Shown piece after piece: positions 6,283-7,453 of a DNA stretch of 7,453 bases. Both the position numbers and the translations under genes were made by a program. The stretch is from Bacilli bacterium. Lineage in GTDB: Bacteria; Bacillota_I; Bacilli_A; RF39; UBA660. The first letter of the stretch is position 1; the number at the start of each line of letters is the position of its first letter. The notes beneath the pieces were generated by a model. It was not told the DNA's origin and did no database searches. It saw only the letters and a list, made by a program, of their open reading frames with translations. The stretch is from the NCBI GenBank assembly GCA_017411235.1, contig JAFPMR010000261.1, positions 1 to 7,453 of the forward strand. The letters run 5' to 3'.

Positions 6283-7453
6283 ATGAAAAGATATTTAGTT
6301 TTCTTCATTGCTTCTTTTTTTCTTCTATTAAGTAGTGTTTTAGCTTTGACTGAAGCACCTGTTGATATAACAAAGATGAGCTTGATAGAAATAGAAGAAG
6401 CATTGGATAAAGGATTTATTACAAGTGAACAATTAGTTAATATTTATTTAGAAAGAATTGATGAGTACAATTCTAAATTTAATGCTATCAATCAAAAGAA
6501 TGAACATGCTCTTGAACAAGCTAAGGAATTAGATAAGATGAGAGCTAATGGTAATATTAAGGGTAGATTACATGGTATTCCTATTATTGTTAAATGTAAT
6601 ATAGATGTTTATGGTATGCCAACTACTGCTGGTACTAAATCTTTAAAAGATAATATGCCTAAGAGTGATGCTTATGTTGTTCAGCAATTAATAGATGAAG
6701 GTGCTATTATTCTAGCATCTGCTAATATGAGTGAACTAGCATTTTCAGCATCAGATTCTTATAGTTCATATGGTCATGTATGGAATGTTTATAATGTAGA
6801 TAAATATACACCATATGGTAGTAGTGGAGGATCTGCTGTTAGTGTTAAAGCAGCATTTGCTGCTGCTGCATTAGGTACTGATACTAATTCATCAGTTAGA
6901 TTACCTGCTGCAGGAGCTGGTTTAGTAGGTATTCGTCCAACGTATGGCTTATTATCTAGTGATGGAGTTATACCATATGATTATGAAAGGGATACTGTTG
7001 GGGTACTATCTAGTACTGTTAAAGATAGTTCATTAATATTAGAAATAATATCTGGTGGTAAATACAAGAGCAGTAGTAAAGGTTCTTTAAAAGGAGTTAA
7101 TATTGGTGTTGCTACGCAATATGTTACTGGTAGTAAATCTTACCAAGGCATTAAAGGTTTAACTGATGAAGATATTCTTGCTTTAACAGAAGCAAGTATT
7201 AAAAAATTAGAAGAAGCAGGAGCAAATATTATTTATTTAGATAAGTTTGCTAAAGATTCTAATATTAATATTGCTACTAGTACATATGCTGGTATTACAA
7301 TGTGTTATTATTTTAATCAATATATTAAAGGTACTAATGGTACTATCAGAAGTTTTACTCAGTTAGCTAATTCATCTGGACATGTTCAAGGATTAGGTGG
7401 ATATGTAACACAATGTGATGGTATTAAAGAAAGTTCTAGAGATAATAGAAATA
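6283..7453 (+). CDS. Secreted amidase-signature family protein, 3' end outside window
   Basis: 390 residues are visible with no stop, so the gene continues past the right edge. Residues 1-21 form a typical Sec signal peptide (MKRY, then a hydrophobic core, then VLA before the likely cleavage site). Cys is absent there, so it is not a lipoprotein. The mature part is an amidase-signature enzyme, which hydrolyses amides by a Ser-cisSer-Lys triad. K104 is in GIPIIVK (98-104). S180 is in GSSGGSA (179-185). S204 is in GTDTNSSVRLPAA (198-210). The 24-residue spacing between the two serines matches S217 and S241 of FAAH. The usual DTGGS is DTNSS here. The signal peptide argues against GatA, the cytoplasmic Glu-tRNA amidotransferase subunit. 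The substrate is unknown: peptide, cell-wall or small amides are all possible. The ATG is 8 nt after the smpB stop, with AGGGAT (6273-6278) overlapping that stop as a weak ribosome binding site, so it is probably in the rnr-smpB operon. Confidence 0.88.
   Translation, partial: MKRYLVFFIASFFLLLSSVLALTEAPVDITKMSLIEIEEALDKGFITSEQLVNIYLERIDEYNSKFNAINQKNEHALEQAKELDKMRANGNIKGRLHGIPIIVKCNIDVYGMPTTAGTKSLKDNMPKSDAYVVQQLIDEGAIILASANMSELAFSASDSYSSYGHVWNVYNVDKYTPYGSSGGSAVSVKAAFAAAALGTDTNSSVRLPAAGAGLVGIRPTYGLLSSDGVIPYDYERDTVGVLSSTVKDSSLILEIISGGKYKSSSKGSLKGVNIGVATQYVTGSKSYQGIKGLTDEDILALTEASIKKLEEAGANIIYLDKFAKDSNINIATSTYAGITMCYYFNQYIKGTNGTIRSFTQLANSSGHVQGLGGYVTQCDGIKESSRDNRN

Overview
The window is strongly AT-rich. 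All six genes whose ends are visible stop at TAA or TAG. Tryptophan is encoded by TGG, and no in-frame TGA is needed, so the standard bacterial code fits. Gram-positive style Shine-Dalgarno sites, TRTG-type extended -10 promoters, a FemA/B-type peptidoglycan transferase and the linked secG, rnr and smpB genes all point to a low-GC Bacillota. A walled member of the Bacilli from the uncultured RF39/Erysipelotrichales-like neighbourhood is my best guess. That placement is inference and not proven.

Left part (1-2614): a gene open at the left edge encodes a membrane-anchored protein. It has a long charged, proline-rich cytoplasmic N-terminus, one membrane helix, and an extracellular class A beta-lactamase/penicillin-binding-type domain. 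It converges on a FemX/FemAB-type aminoacyltransferase on the minus strand. The two genes are separated by a perfect 26-bp palindrome that works as a two-way terminator and contains the femX-like stop codon. Both proteins are likely to concern the cell wall.

Middle part (2615-3741): the femX-like gene and a gene for a six-helix HdeD/DUF308 membrane protein diverge from a 99-bp spacer. Their predicted promoters share one self-complementary -35 box (TTGCAA). Next comes secG, with its own promoter and a terminator that contains its stop codon.

Right part (3742-7453): rnr (RNase R), smpB and a secreted amidase-signature protein (cut by the right edge) are packed as an operon. smpB overlaps the end of rnr, and the amidase starts 8 nt after smpB. 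SecG is the translocon accessory subunit. RNase R and SmpB work with tmRNA in ribosome rescue and in decay of defective mRNA. No tmRNA gene is seen in the window, although ssrA often follows smpB in related bacteria. A 21-bp dyad surrounds the predicted -35 box of the rnr promoter and may be an operator.

Overall this is mostly a housekeeping segment with a conserved core. I see no mobile element, CRISPR array, tRNA, rRNA or clear new multi-gene system. The items most worth a second look are the beta-lactamase-fold protein without a visible omega-loop glutamate, the shared -35 box, the dyad at the rnr promoter, and the amidase in the position where ssrA might be expected. No stretch longer than 300 bases lacks a gene.
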